Assembly: GCA_900766915.1 (NCBI GenBank) | Contig: CAAFXE010000387.1 | Span: 1 to 64,000, forward strand | Origin: Lachnospiraceae bacterium | GTDB lineage: Bacteria; Bacillota; Clostridia; Lachnospirales; Lachnospiraceae | Direction of reading: 5' to 3' | DNA: 64,000 nucleotides | Notes under the pieces: model-generated | What the model was told of the DNA's origin: nothing | The model's database searches: none | What the model saw: the letters and a program-made list of their open reading frames with translations, nothing else | Shown here: piece by piece, positions 40,961-50,957 of the stretch | Position numbering within the stretch: position 1 is the stretch's first letter | Layout of the letters: every line of letters starts with the position of its first letter | Program-made: the position numbers and the translations under genes

Positions 40961-42241
40961 TCATTTTTTTAAAGATGCAAGAACTCCTTTGATCTCACCG
41001 ATCAGATACAGAGAACCCACACAAAATACCATGCCATCTTCCTGAAGGGAAAGTGCTTCCTTCAAGGCTTCCTCTACTACCGGTCTTGCTGATACATTCT
41101 CCATTCCATAGCTTTTAAATAACCCGGCCAGTTCTTCTGCAGGAATTTCCCGCATTCCTCCCACCTGAGTCGTCACTACCGCATCCGGATGAATCTTTTC
41201 ACAGATAAGCTGTATCATTTTTTTGTAATCTTTATCTGATACGGCAGAAAACAGCAGGATGATACGGTTGTCTGCCCGGAACTGCTCCACAGTTTTTATA
41301 AACTGGGCCACTCCATCCTCATTGTGGGCACCGTCTACGATGACACCCGGAAGAATCGTCTCCATACGTCCCGGCCAGTTTACCTTCCGAATTCCTTCCT
41401 GAAGCTTTTCATCGCTGATTCCATGAACGCTCTGCAGCTTTTTCATCGTAAAATAGGCAAGGGAGGCATTCATCATCTGGTACTGTGCAATATAAGGGAT
41501 GTGAAGCTCTGTCCCCTGAAACCGGAAGGTGATACCATCCCGGTTCTGCTCTTCCATCACATACTGATCCGGCATCAGCACATAGGCGGGACTTTGAAGC
41601 TCCTTTGCACGTGCTTCGATCACAGCAGAAGCTTCCTTTACATGACCGTCATAAATGACAGGAACACCCGGCTTAATGATTCCGGCCTTTTCCCCAGCAA
41701 TTGCGGCTTTGGTATCTCCAAGATACTGCACATGATCGATACTGATGGAAGTAATAATACAGGCTAACGGCTTCTTTACACAGTTTGTCGGATCCTTCCC
41801 TCCTCCAAGGCCGGTTTCCAGCACCAGATAATCCACCTTGCTTCTGCTAAAATAATCTGCACCCATAAGGAGCAGGGTTTCAAAATAGCTTGGATGGTCA
41901 TAACCATCATCCATTGCCTCATCAATAATCTTCTTTACCCGAAGAAAACTCTCCAGAAAATCCTCATCGGACATGATTTCTCCATTGATACGGAAACGGT
42001 CATTGATCGTTACCAGATGGGGAGAGGTAAACAGACCGGTACGGCATCCTCCTTCCGCCAGCATGGATGCCAGATAGGCACAGGTACTTCCCTTCCCGTT
42101 GGTACCTGCCACATGAATGACCTTCATGTTATCCTGGGGATCTCCCAGACGTCTTAACAGCTCCTTTGTATGCTCCAATGGATGCTTCGTTGTAAATTTG
42201 GGTATTTCTTCTATATATGCTACTGCTTCTATGTAATTCAC
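40961..42241 (-). CDS. folC: Folylpolyglutamate synthase (Mur ligase family)
   Basis: About 426 aa from a GTG at 42241 with AGGTGA upstream; a TTG at 42259 is the alternative. ATP loop VAGTNGKGSTCAYLASML (about 44-61), ETGLGGGKDPTN (about 140-151) and a C-terminal domain with VDGAHNEDGVAQF. It adds glutamates to folate; the bifunctional dihydrofolate synthase role cannot be separated from sequence. Confidence 0.9.
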   Translation of the reverse strand: MNYIEAVAYIEEIPKFTTKHPLEHTKELLRRLGDPQDNMKVIHVAGTNGKGSTCAYLASMLAEGGCRTGLFTSPHLVTINDRFRINGEIMSDEDFLESFLRVKKIIDEAMDDGYDHPSYFETLLLMGADYFSRSKVDYLVLETGLGGGKDPTNCVKKPLACIITSISIDHVQYLGDTKAAIAGEKAGIIKPGVPVIYDGHVKEASAVIEARAKELQSPAYVLMPDQYVMEEQNRDGITFRFQGTELHIPYIAQYQMMNASLAYFTMKKLQSVHGISDEKLQEGIRKVNWPGRMETILPGVIVDGAHNEDGVAQFIKTVEQFRADNRIILLFSAVSDKDYKKMIQLICEKIHPDAVVTTQVGGMREIPAEELAGLFKSYGMENVSARPVVEEALKEALSLQEDGMVFCVGSLYLIGEIKGVLASLKK

Positions 42242-42312
42242 ACTCTTCACCTCAGTCAAGTACTTTCCATTTTTTACAATCTTACAAGAATGGCACTTCT
42301 TTGTAAAGCCTT

Positions 42313-43053
42313 TTATCGGTTTGCCGGAAAGACATAGCCTTTCATTCCTTCCAGAGAACGAAAATCGTATCCTGCCTCTTCAAATTTTTCCAGAATCCCC
42401 GGCAAAGCCTCCACGGTGGCATCTGCGATGACAGAATCATGTAAAAGCACAATGGTGGTGTTATATTTCATTCCGTTGGAAAACACATTTTTCCGAATAG
42501 ACTGTACCGTAGGATGCCCTACAGAATCCTCCCCGGTACATTTCCAGTCGAAAATCACATATCCTCTTTTTTCCAGTTCCTGAACATAGGTCTTTCCCTG
42601 GCCGTGCAGCAGACTGCATGCACTTCCTCCCGGAAGGCGGCACAGGTTTGTCTTAATGCCGCATTCTTCCTCAAGTTTTTTGGAAAGTGTCTCATAATCC
42701 TTCAAAAATCCATCAAGGCTTTCGTAGAGTGTTTCATAATTATGTACATTGGCATGAATTCCAATACTGTGCCCCTCATGCATCATTCTCTGAAGAAGGG
42801 GCTTTGTCTCTTCATTGATCTCGCTTCCGATGACAAAAAAGGTTGCCTGTGCCTGATGTTCCTTTAAAATATCCAGGATTTTTTCCGTATTCTTACTTGG
42901 CCCATCGTCAAAGGTGAGGTAACAGATCTTTTCCTCCTCTCCAAAAGCCTCCCGGACCAGGCCCTTGCCCATGTTACAAAAGGACAGGATCACTACCAGG
43001 AGCATGAGAACAAAAACTGCATTTTTAAGAGTCTTTCCCGATATTTTCAGCAT
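42313..43053 (-). CDS. Polysaccharide deacetylase (NodB domain), membrane anchored
   Basis: 246 aa. An N-terminal membrane helix (about 10-28), then the catalytic aspartates in CYLTFDDGPSKNT (about 43-55) and the metal-binding His pair in IGIHANVHNYETLY. A second block (IFDWKCTGEDSV) and the final IVLLHDS are also present. It probably removes acetyl groups from a cell-wall polymer such as peptidoglycan GlcNAc. Its ribosome site lies in the 3' arm of the terminator of the preceding Mrp operon. Confidence 0.88.
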   Translation of the reverse strand: MLKISGKTLKNAVFVLMLLVVILSFCNMGKGLVREAFGEEEKICYLTFDDGPSKNTEKILDILKEHQAQATFFVIGSEINEETKPLLQRMMHEGHSIGIHANVHNYETLYESLDGFLKDYETLSKKLEEECGIKTNLCRLPGGSACSLLHGQGKTYVQELEKRGYVIFDWKCTGEDSVGHPTVQSIRKNVFSNGMKYNTTIVLLHDSVIADATVEALPGILEKFEEAGYDFRSLEGMKGYVFPANR

Positions 43054-43054
43054 A

Positions 43055-43103
43055 AAAAAATCCTTTTTCTCTATTCTATGCAGTCATAGGGAAAAAGGAT
43101 TTT
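43055..43103 (-). terminator. Mrp operon terminator that contains the deacetylase ribosome site
   Basis: On the minus strand AATCCTTTTTC and GAAAAAGGATT, plus an inner CTATG/CATAG stem, are followed by T7 and then the deacetylase ATG. The AAAGGA ribosome site is part of the 3' arm, so transcripts reading through would start with the site paired. Confidence 0.75.
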
Positions 43104-43107
43104 ATTA

Positions 43108-44892
43108 TTAATGCATTAAAAGATAAATGATCGTTAAGGTCAGTCCGATACAGGCAAGTAAAAGTCCAAAGGACAGACTTGAGGAAATGACACGAACCGC
43201 ATCCACCTTTCTGTCATACTGGGCATGAAGCCTGTTGACCAGCTCGTTTTCCGGCCGTTCGGTGGTCTCTGTAAAAACGTGTTTTCCAAAGAATGCAACA
43301 ACTGCTTCCGGAATGGAATCCAATACCTTACAGATTCCGCCAAGCAGAGCCAAAATACCATAAAGGATTGCGCTAAATACCTTTTCCAGATCCAGTTTTT
43401 CCGGCCAAAGATCAAGGTATCTGCCGTCTTTCATCAGCACCTTACGAATAAACAGGAAGTAGACTAAAACACCGATGATGATGGAGATCAGTCCGCCCTT
43501 TAAGTTGCTCCAGGTAAAATAATGTACCTGATGAGCCAGCTCCCCGCTTCTCATAAATCCCATGACCCCGTCTGCCATTTTATCCATGGTCAATGCCGGA
43601 AGCATTCCGAGAATTGGAAGGATCAGCGCTGCGGCACCGATGACGATCTTGCTAAGCAGGGACATGTAGGAAGTTTTTGCTTCATAATTTTCCTGTTTTT
43701 CCGGATGTTTATCCACAAACAGACAGATAAACAGCTTTAACATATAGGCAACCGTAAGTCCGCCACTAAACAGGAATATCCATTCCACTGCTCTAAAGAG
43801 CATTGCACTCTCACCTAAATGGGTCAGATGTGCAATATATTCCACAATTCCTTCATGGAGAAGCGTCTTGCTGACATAACCGTTCCACAGTGGCATACCG
43901 CCGATTCCAAGAGCCCCCATTAAGAAACAGAACATCAGAAACGGCTTTTTACGTCCAAACCCTTTTACAGAGTTAAAATCCAGTGCATGAAGGTTCATAT
44001 AAACTACACCGGCACAGTTAAACAGCAAAAGCTTGATCAGAGAATGATTGACCATATGAAGAAAGGTTCCTCTCACGGCCAGTGCATTCTCTTCTCCCAG
44101 GAAGCACTGCATTCCCACACCCACGAGAATAAATCCAATCTGGGATACAGAAGAGCAGGCAAGAGTTCTTTTCAGATTCACGGAAAATACTGCTAAAACT
44201 GCACCCACAACCATACCAATCACACCAAGGGTTAAGATCACACTTCCCCAGGTCAGGTCATGGACGAATACCTCCGCTGTCAATATCAGGATTCCAAATA
44301 CACCGCATTTGGTCAGGATACCTGAAAGCAGCGCACTGGCCGGTGCAGGAGCTACCGGATGGGCCTTGGGAAGCCAGAAATGTAACGGGAACATTCCGGC
44401 CTTTGCACCCAGACCAAAGAGCATCAAAAAGCCTGCTGTATAAATCTGTCCGGATTTTTCGTTCCAGACTTTCTGAACACTTCCATAAAGTTCGTCCATA
44501 CGAAGAGTTCCAAGAGCGTCCTTTAATAAGAATAATCCCATAAGCATGACCATACCACCGATGACTGCAATGGCAAGGTAGGTGACTCCTGCCTTTAAAG
44601 CTTCCGGTGTTTCTTCCTGAGCTACCCAGACATAGGAGCTTAAGGACATGATCTCAAAAAAGATAAACATGGTAAAGAAGTCTGCTGATAAAAATACACC
44701 CAGGGTTGCAAACATGGTGATCAGCAGGAAGCTGTAATATCTTGCCTTATGGCTGTAATGGGCAAAATATTCCTTAGAAAACAGAATACTCACAGCCCAC
44801 ATGAATAACGCAATGCAACTGTAGATCAGGCGGAATCCGTCCAGCTTCAGAAAAAGCCCCTGACCGCAGATATTTAAGATTTCATAAGTCAC
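43108..44892 (-). CDS. NuoL/MrpA-type antiporter subunit
   Basis: 594 aa, about fourteen membrane helices plus a C-terminal extension with two more. Proton-path residues of the family are kept: Glu in TMFIFFEIMSLSS, Lys in GLGAKAGMFPLHFWLPKAHP, a second Lys in SGILTKCGVF and Lys in NGYVSKTLLHEG. Best fit to the NuoL-like N-terminal module of MrpA, or to HyfB. Last gene of a nine-gene Mrp-type operon. It carries no MrpA C-terminal (MbhD/MbhE) part, which is found instead at the N-terminus of the MrpB-like protein. Confidence 0.85.
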   Translation of the reverse strand: MTYEILNICGQGLFLKLDGFRLIYSCIALFMWAVSILFSKEYFAHYSHKARYYSFLLITMFATLGVFLSADFFTMFIFFEIMSLSSYVWVAQEETPEALKAGVTYLAIAVIGGMVMLMGLFLLKDALGTLRMDELYGSVQKVWNEKSGQIYTAGFLMLFGLGAKAGMFPLHFWLPKAHPVAPAPASALLSGILTKCGVFGILILTAEVFVHDLTWGSVILTLGVIGMVVGAVLAVFSVNLKRTLACSSVSQIGFILVGVGMQCFLGEENALAVRGTFLHMVNHSLIKLLLFNCAGVVYMNLHALDFNSVKGFGRKKPFLMFCFLMGALGIGGMPLWNGYVSKTLLHEGIVEYIAHLTHLGESAMLFRAVEWIFLFSGGLTVAYMLKLFICLFVDKHPEKQENYEAKTSYMSLLSKIVIGAAALILPILGMLPALTMDKMADGVMGFMRSGELAHQVHYFTWSNLKGGLISIIIGVLVYFLFIRKVLMKDGRYLDLWPEKLDLEKVFSAILYGILALLGGICKVLDSIPEAVVAFFGKHVFTETTERPENELVNRLHAQYDRKVDAVRVISSSLSFGLLLACIGLTLTIIYLLMH

Positions 44893-44908
44893 AAACGGTT
44901 CCCCCTTT

Positions 44909-46387
44909 CTAAAATGTTCCTAACGCAACTGCCTCAATCAGATGAAGCAATGGTCTGGCAAATAATCCGAGTCCAACGATGATCACGGCAAAGATCATAA
45001 GCGGCAGCTTCATTCTCCAACCCGGGTCCCGATCATTTTCGTTAAACCTTAATACCTGTTCTTTTCCAGGGAACCATGCCTTTAAGATCATCTGTCCCAT
45101 ATAGATCGCAGTCATAAAGGCAGAGTATAAGAGCACTCCGATAGCTACGATTCCCAAAGGATTTTCAGATAGCAATGCTGCTGTGGCAATGTTCCATTTA
45201 CTGATAAACCCGGCAAAGGGCGGGATTCCCGCAAGGGAGATTCCGGCAATGGTAAAGCAGCCGAATACTACCGGCATTTTTTCTCCAAGCCCTTCGATTT
45301 CCTTTATATAATTTCTTCCTGTCATATGCATCACCGCGCCTACACAGAAGAATCCACAGATTTTCATAAATGCATGGATCACCAGATGGGAAATCGCTGC
45401 GATCATTCCCAAAGGTGTCATCATCGTTGCTGCCAGCAGAATATAGGAGAGATTACTGATGGTAGAGTAGGCAAGCCTTCTCTTTAAATGAATCTCTCTG
45501 ACTGCCATGGATGATCCATAAACAATGGTAAGCATTGCCATGATCATCACAACACTCTGCGCCCAGGTACCTCTTAAAAAATCTGTTCCATAGCTGTAGT
45601 AAATGATACGGATGATCGCAAAGGCTCCGGATTTCACCACCGCTACCGCATGAAGCAGGGCTGTCACCGGTGTTGGTGCCACACTGGCTCTCGGAAGCCA
45701 TCCGTGGAACGGAAATAAAGCCGCCTTTACACCAAATCCGCAGAATGCCAGCAAAAACATGGCCAGTACCCAGTTCGGATGGGCAGCCACCTTTGTCATA
45801 TCCAGCACGCCGCCAAGTACAAAGTTGGTAGTATCTCCAAATACCATCAGACAGATGATGGAAAGAAAGGCAAAAGCTGCACCACCCAAAGAATAGTAAA
45901 GGTACATTCTGCTGGCACGGATCGCCTTTTTGTTCATCGGATGCATGACAAGGTATACAGTAGCAAGAGTCAAAAGCTCATAGAAGAAATACAGGGTCAG
46001 GATATTTCCTGCAAAGGCGATGCCCAATGTCACCCCGTAAGTCATGGTATAGAAGCCGAAAAATACATTTCTTCTTTCTTTGTCATGAGCCATATATTCA
46101 AATGCGTAAAGATTTGCCAGCGGCCATAAAAAAGCTACCAGCCCTGCAAAGATCGTTCCCAGACCATCCAGTTTTAAAACGACTTTCAGGTTACCTGCAA
46201 AGGAAAACAGGACTCTGCTCTCCTCCGGTCTTTGAAACAGTGCCGTAAATACCAGAATACTGGTCAGGATTACAACTGTTTCACTGAAAACTTTAATTGT
46301 TTTGTATTCCGGTCCTTTGGAAAAAATCAGCACTGCACCGCCAAGGAGTGGGAGCAGAACTGCAATTAATAATATGATTGAATTCAT
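44909..46387 (-). CDS. MrpD/NuoM-type antiporter subunit, third copy
   Basis: 492 aa, about fourteen helices. Key residues: Glu in LYFFYELLTLATV, Lys in FGVKAALFPFHGWLPRASV, Lys in VAVVKSGAFAIIR and Lys in FAGFISKWNIATA. The N-terminal half is long and begins directly in a membrane helix. It lies 14 bases after the preceding antiporter gene and 16 bases before the next. A proton-translocating module; partner of the other Mrp subunits. Confidence 0.87.
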   Translation of the reverse strand: MNSIILLIAVLLPLLGGAVLIFSKGPEYKTIKVFSETVVILTSILVFTALFQRPEESRVLFSFAGNLKVVLKLDGLGTIFAGLVAFLWPLANLYAFEYMAHDKERRNVFFGFYTMTYGVTLGIAFAGNILTLYFFYELLTLATVYLVMHPMNKKAIRASRMYLYYSLGGAAFAFLSIICLMVFGDTTNFVLGGVLDMTKVAAHPNWVLAMFLLAFCGFGVKAALFPFHGWLPRASVAPTPVTALLHAVAVVKSGAFAIIRIIYYSYGTDFLRGTWAQSVVMIMAMLTIVYGSSMAVREIHLKRRLAYSTISNLSYILLAATMMTPLGMIAAISHLVIHAFMKICGFFCVGAVMHMTGRNYIKEIEGLGEKMPVVFGCFTIAGISLAGIPPFAGFISKWNIATAALLSENPLGIVAIGVLLYSAFMTAIYMGQMILKAWFPGKEQVLRFNENDRDPGWRMKLPLMIFAVIIVGLGLFARPLLHLIEAVALGTF

Positions 46388-46401
46388 CTTTGGCTCCCTC
46401 C

Positions 46402-47727
46402 TTACATCAAGCTTTGTGCTAACAGCTCTAACCAGCCAATCAAAGAATTGGAGAATATTCCAAGGAATAATGAAGCCAAAGCTAAGATCATCATTGGAAT
46501 AGTCATGTTAAGACCTGCTTCACATTTTTTCAAAGGTGTTTTATCAAATTCTTTTCCCGGTAAAAATCCCTGTACTGCAATTGGAAATAAGTAACCCGCA
46601 GTCAGCAGGGCACTTACCAGTAAAATTACCGGACCCATCCATGAAAATCCTGCCATACCACTCTGCAGGGACCCCAGGGCAAGATACCATTTGCTAAAGA
46701 AACCCGCAAACGGGGGAATTCCCACCAAGGACAGAGATGCAAAGGCAAAGCATCCGATGGTAACAGGCATCTTGCGTCCGATACCACGAAGCTCTGTGAC
46801 TCTCGTATATCCGGCCTGATGGATGATGGAACCAGCTCCCATAAACAGAAGGTTCTTAGCAACGCTGTGAAAGATTACCTGAAGCAGCGCACCAGCCACT
46901 CCCACAGGATGAAGGGTCGACAGACCAAACAATACATAGGATACCTGGCTGACCGTTGAGTAAGCCAGACGCTTCTTTAATACTTTTTCGTCAAAAGCTC
47001 TCATAGAGCCCATAAGAACGGTCACAAGTGTAAGAACCATCCAGGAGATCTGTACCCAGCTTCCACGGATCATATCCGCACCTGCCAGATAAAAGACAAT
47101 CCTGATGATTGCCAGCACACCGGATTTTGTAATGACACCTGATAACACCGCACTGGCCGGAGCCGGAGCTACAGGATGGGCAATTGGTAACCACGCATGA
47201 AGCGGGAACATACCTGCTTTTGCACCAAACCCTAGGATCATGCAGAACACGGCTGCAAGGATCAGTCCTCTGTGCGCCACCATGTCAGCAAAAGAGCATC
47301 CCCCTGCCACAAATTCCATCGTCGGAGCATACTGTGACAGTACAAAAATTCCAAACAGTGCTAGAAAAGCTCCTGCAATGGAGTAATACAGATATTTCAT
47401 TGCCGCCGAAATGGATTCTGCCTTCATCTCATGAAGGATCAGCGGCAGGCTGCTTAAAGTCATCAATTCATAAAAAAGATACATGGTAATGAGGTTCGCG
47501 GAAAAATCCAGTCCCAGGAGTACCACATATACCAGAACATAAAAGAATGCATAGCGCGCCTTTCGTTCCTCATGTGCCATATATCCAAAGGAATAGATTC
47601 CCACAAGAATCCACATGACCGTAGTCAATGCTGCAAATAACAGTGAAAGTTCATCTGCACGGAAGGATATTTTCAGCACATCTGTTAGTTGTAATAACGT
47701 CAATTCCATAACTTCCCTCCTAACCAA
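46402..47727 (-). CDS. MrpD/NuoN-type antiporter subunit, second copy
   Basis: 441 aa, about twelve to thirteen helices. Glu in TMYLFYELMTLSS, Lys in GFGAKAGMFPLHAWLPIAHP, Lys in SGVITKSGVLAIIR, Lys in AGFFSKWYLALG. It overlaps the first copy by 8 bases, which implies coupled translation. Somewhat shorter at the N-terminus than its paralogues. Confidence 0.87.
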   Translation of the reverse strand: MVRREVMELTLLQLTDVLKISFRADELSLLFAALTTVMWILVGIYSFGYMAHEERKARYAFFYVLVYVVLLGLDFSANLITMYLFYELMTLSSLPLILHEMKAESISAAMKYLYYSIAGAFLALFGIFVLSQYAPTMEFVAGGCSFADMVAHRGLILAAVFCMILGFGAKAGMFPLHAWLPIAHPVAPAPASAVLSGVITKSGVLAIIRIVFYLAGADMIRGSWVQISWMVLTLVTVLMGSMRAFDEKVLKKRLAYSTVSQVSYVLFGLSTLHPVGVAGALLQVIFHSVAKNLLFMGAGSIIHQAGYTRVTELRGIGRKMPVTIGCFAFASLSLVGIPPFAGFFSKWYLALGSLQSGMAGFSWMGPVILLVSALLTAGYLFPIAVQGFLPGKEFDKTPLKKCEAGLNMTIPMMILALASLFLGIFSNSLIGWLELLAQSLM

Positions 47728-49222
47728 ACATATGAAGTCCGCGAATAATCAATTCTACAACGATCTGAGATCGAAGTCCTAAGAAAAAGTTCAGTCCGAT
47801 GAATAAACAAAGACTCACAGTCACCCATGGCTTTTCCTTCCAGCTGCGGCTTTCCGGTTTTTCAGAGTTCTCTTCCTTAGGTGTATAGATCGTTACCACT
47901 GTATGAAGAAAATAGATGGCATTTAAGATCGTACTGATTCCCAGAACGATCAGTGTTAAAAATACCTTTTTCGGGCTTGCTGACATAGCTGCCGTAGCAA
48001 ACAGGTATTTTGAAATAAATCCGGAGAACATGGGAAGTCCTACCATGGAAAGGCTTCCTACAGTAAAGGCAACTCCGGCCACCTTATGTCTGTAGGCAGC
48101 TCCCCGAAGATCCGGGAAAAGCTTACTTCCGCCGGACACATTGGAAAGACCCACAACAGAAATAAACAGCAATGCCTTTGTAGCTGCATGATGAAGAATA
48201 TGATAAACTGCAGCCACATATCCTGCCTCTATTCCAAGACCGATGCCCATGTAAATGTATCCAATCTGCGCTACGGAAGAAAAGGCGATCATTCTGCGGA
48301 TATCCTTTTCCAGAATTGCATCTACAGATCCCATGACCATTCCAACAAGACCAAATACAAACAGTACGTTCATCATTTCACTGTCAACGATAAAATCAAT
48401 CTCTACCACACGGTAAAAGATCTTGATCAGTAAGATGATATAAGCCTTAGATACCAGACCGGAAAGAATGGCACTGGCTGAGGCTGTGGAAAATCCATAG
48501 GCATCCGGCATCCAGGAATGGAAGGGATAAAGTCCGCTCTTAATGGCAAGCCCAACAGACATCAGTACTAAAACGGCTAAGACCGGCAGATGATATTGAT
48601 CTGCTGCTACCAGATTTGCCAAAGCTTCCTTCGCCGGGCTCATTAAAAGCTGTCCTGTCAGTGTATAGAGCAGGGAAAGACCGATGAGGAAAAGACCTGA
48701 TCCAACCAGGCTCATAACCATATACTTCATGGCTGCCCCGAAGGTACGTCCGATCTGTCTGATCATAATCAGACCACAGGCTGCGATGGTATTGATCTCT
48801 ACGAATACGTAAGCAGTAAATAAGTCATTGGTGTAAATGATTGCTAACAGAGAGCTCAACAGAAGATCTGCCAGCAGGTAAAACAAATTCAATTTGCTGC
48901 TTTCGATATCCTCACTTGTTCTGTGATAAGCGGAAACAAGGGATAACAAAAGTACAAAAGAAAAGGTCGTAGCTAAAAGTCCCTCTAAAATACCTGCGCG
49001 AATCTCATTACCCCAGGGTGCCGGGTAATGGCCCATCATATAGGTAAAGGAACTGTCAGTTTTTACTGTATAAAACAGCACACAGGCAGACAGCATAGTT
49101 ACGATACTTACTGCACCGATACAAAGATTTCTGGCTTTTTTACCATCCAGTACAGAGCTTAAGATACCTGAAAACATACAGATGATAATGCTGAAGAAAG
49201 GGAAATTGCGAATAAAATCCAT
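47720..49222 (-). CDS. mrpD: MrpD-type antiporter subunit, first copy
   Basis: 500 aa, about fourteen helices. Glu in TAYVFVEINTIAACG, Lys in GLAIKSGLYPFHSWMPDAY, Lys in SGLVSKAYIILL and Lys in FSGFISKYLFATA. Its place directly after MrpC and its close resemblance to MrpD make it the canonical MrpD of the complex. Start is one base after the mrpC stop. Confidence 0.9.
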   Translation of the reverse strand: MDFIRNFPFFSIIICMFSGILSSVLDGKKARNLCIGAVSIVTMLSACVLFYTVKTDSSFTYMMGHYPAPWGNEIRAGILEGLLATTFSFVLLLSLVSAYHRTSEDIESSKLNLFYLLADLLLSSLLAIIYTNDLFTAYVFVEINTIAACGLIMIRQIGRTFGAAMKYMVMSLVGSGLFLIGLSLLYTLTGQLLMSPAKEALANLVAADQYHLPVLAVLVLMSVGLAIKSGLYPFHSWMPDAYGFSTASASAILSGLVSKAYIILLIKIFYRVVEIDFIVDSEMMNVLFVFGLVGMVMGSVDAILEKDIRRMIAFSSVAQIGYIYMGIGLGIEAGYVAAVYHILHHAATKALLFISVVGLSNVSGGSKLFPDLRGAAYRHKVAGVAFTVGSLSMVGLPMFSGFISKYLFATAAMSASPKKVFLTLIVLGISTILNAIYFLHTVVTIYTPKEENSEKPESRSWKEKPWVTVSLCLFIGLNFFLGLRSQIVVELIIRGLHMFG

Positions 49223-49223
49223 C

Positions 49224-49598
49224 CTAGTGTCCCTCCTTCTGAATATGCATCAGAATCTCATCCAGATTCAATGTGTGATATCTTTTATATAACCGGATAG
49301 TCAATGCCAGCATCAGAGCAGATACACTGACAGAAACAACGATACCGGTAAGTACCAGTCCGCTTGGTACCGGATTGATATAAAGCTTCGGATCCGTATT
49401 TCCGTTGACAATGATCGGAGCCATGCGTCCTTCAATATAGCCCTGGGTAGCCAAAAGAAGATACACTGCCGTATCCATAATATTTAACCCGATGATCTTC
49501 TTGATCAGATTTTTATGAAGTAAAAGATTGGTAAGGCCAATGCCGAAAAGAAGGACTGCTACCACAGATTCGTAATTTACCAGTAAATTATTTCCCAT
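49224..49598 (-). CDS. mrpC: MrpC/NuoK-type subunit
   Basis: About 124 aa from the ATG at 49598; its AGGGAGG site lies in the last codons of mrpB. Three membrane helices with GIGLTNLLLHKNLIKKIIGL and a NPVPSGLVLTGIVVSVSVSA segment typical of MnhC/NuoK. It holds conserved acidic residues of the family less clearly than NuoK. Small connecting subunit between antiporter modules. Confidence 0.92.
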   Translation of the reverse strand: MGNNLLVNYESVVAVLLFGIGLTNLLLHKNLIKKIIGLNIMDTAVYLLLATQGYIEGRMAPIIVNGNTDPKLYINPVPSGLVLTGIVVSVSVSALMLALTIRLYKRYHTLNLDEILMHIQKEGH

Positions 49599-49599
49599 G

Positions 49600-50640
49600 T
49601 TACATACCTCCCTTTTTGAATAATGTATAAAAAGCATACATGGTACATGCCACCACCAGCCCGACGCAGATATTCAGCGGCAGAATCAGACCACTGCTTA
49701 AGATAGCCCCCGGTGTACCGGTAGGAATACCGCTTGGGATATGGTTTGCTCCTGTAAAGAAGGAATAGCTTTTTGCAATACAGTAAAAGCTTAAGGCTCC
49801 TACGGTAACCCTCTTATAGGTCTTCTCATTAAAGAATTTCTGGGTCTTTTTATATCCGAAAGCATTGACATGCAAAATAAGTCCTGCACCCATAATAGCT
49901 CCACCGGAGAAACCGCCTCCCGGAGAGAGATGTCCGTTTAATAAAATATAGATTCCGAAAATTATAATTGCCGGGAAAATGATTCTTGTGGAGGCCTGCA
50001 GGATCGTATCACTGACCGGCTCAAATCTTTCGTCAATGAGTGCTTTTGCTGTGGTATCTGACTTGTCATCACGAAGAAGGATCAGTACACAGGCTGCTGC
50101 AATAAAGAGCACGCAGGATTCACCAAAGGTATCGAAGGCACGGTAATCAAGGATCATACCTGTCACAGCATTTACAGCACCGGTCTCTTCCAGACCTTTT
50201 TCCAGGTATCTTTCCGATACCTCATTGTTATAAGGATTATGTTCATCTCCAAATGCAGGTGTATTGGAAGCTGTTAATAATAAGGCAAAGATGATTGCAG
50301 CACCTAAGACCACTACAGCACCTTTGTAAAATCTGTCAAATCGCTTCACACTGGGTCTTGCATTGATCTCTTTGGTCACCTCGTCCTGCTCATCTAAATG
50401 TTCCTTTCCGATGGCACCGATTCTTTTCAGGGTAATGAAAAAGAGCACACTGGTAACTCCGGCTCCTACAGCTGCTTCCGTAATGGCAAGGTCCGGGGAT
50501 TCCAAAAGGACCCACACCACAGACATCACAAGACTGTAGGACATAAAGATCACCACAGATACCAGAAGATTTTTGGAAACCGTAACAAACAGGGCACATA
50601 ATAAAAGGAAGATCAATAACAGTATTCTAAAGTTCTCCAT
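49600..50640 (-). CDS. mrpB: MrpB subunit fused to the MrpA C-terminal (MbhD/MbhE) region
   Basis: 346 aa. Residues about 1-90 are MbhD-like, with SPDLAITEAAVGAGVTSVL. About 100-200 resemble MbhE, with FGESCVLFIAAACVLILL. About 205-346 are MnhB, with NGHLSPGGGFSGGAIMGAGL. In classical Mrp systems the first two parts form the C-terminus of MrpA. Here they are joined to MrpB, as in the MbhD/E/F order of archaeal Mbh complexes. It overlaps mrpG by 14 bases. Confidence 0.88.
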   Translation of the reverse strand: MENFRILLLIFLLLCALFVTVSKNLLVSVVIFMSYSLVMSVVWVLLESPDLAITEAAVGAGVTSVLFFITLKRIGAIGKEHLDEQDEVTKEINARPSVKRFDRFYKGAVVVLGAAIIFALLLTASNTPAFGDEHNPYNNEVSERYLEKGLEETGAVNAVTGMILDYRAFDTFGESCVLFIAAACVLILLRDDKSDTTAKALIDERFEPVSDTILQASTRIIFPAIIIFGIYILLNGHLSPGGGFSGGAIMGAGLILHVNAFGYKKTQKFFNEKTYKRVTVGALSFYCIAKSYSFFTGANHIPSGIPTGTPGAILSSGLILPLNICVGLVVACTMYAFYTLFKKGGM

Positions 50641-50956
50641 ACTTCTTTACCTCACATTCTTCTTCCAGTTTTTCATTGGTGGAAACCTCCATCCGGGCTA
50701 TCAGATGACTGGAAACCGGTCCTGAGATCCAGAAAAATCCAATGATAATGATCATTTTCAGAGCTTCAAACCCAAAGCCTTTCCAGATGATCAGTCCAAT
50801 CATGGAAAGCAGCAGGCCAAAGGTATCTGCCGTGGCTGCCGTATGCATTCTGTTTAAGACAAATTTAAACCTGAACATTCCAAAGACCGCTGAAGCCATA
50901 ATGAGTACTCCACAGATTAAAAAAGCTGCTGCGAAAGCAAAACGAATCCATTCCAT
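50627..50956 (-). CDS. mrpG: MrpG subunit
   Basis: 109 aa, three membrane helices, with FRFKFVLNRMHTAATADTFG (about 27-46), the MnhG/PhaG motif. Small subunit of the antiporter complex; start two bases after the mrpF stop. Confidence 0.93.
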   Translation of the reverse strand: MEWIRFAFAAAFLICGVLIMASAVFGMFRFKFVLNRMHTAATADTFGLLLSMIGLIIWKGFGFEALKMIIIIGFFWISGPVSSHLIARMEVSTNEKLEEECEVKKYGEL

Positions 50957-50957
50957 C

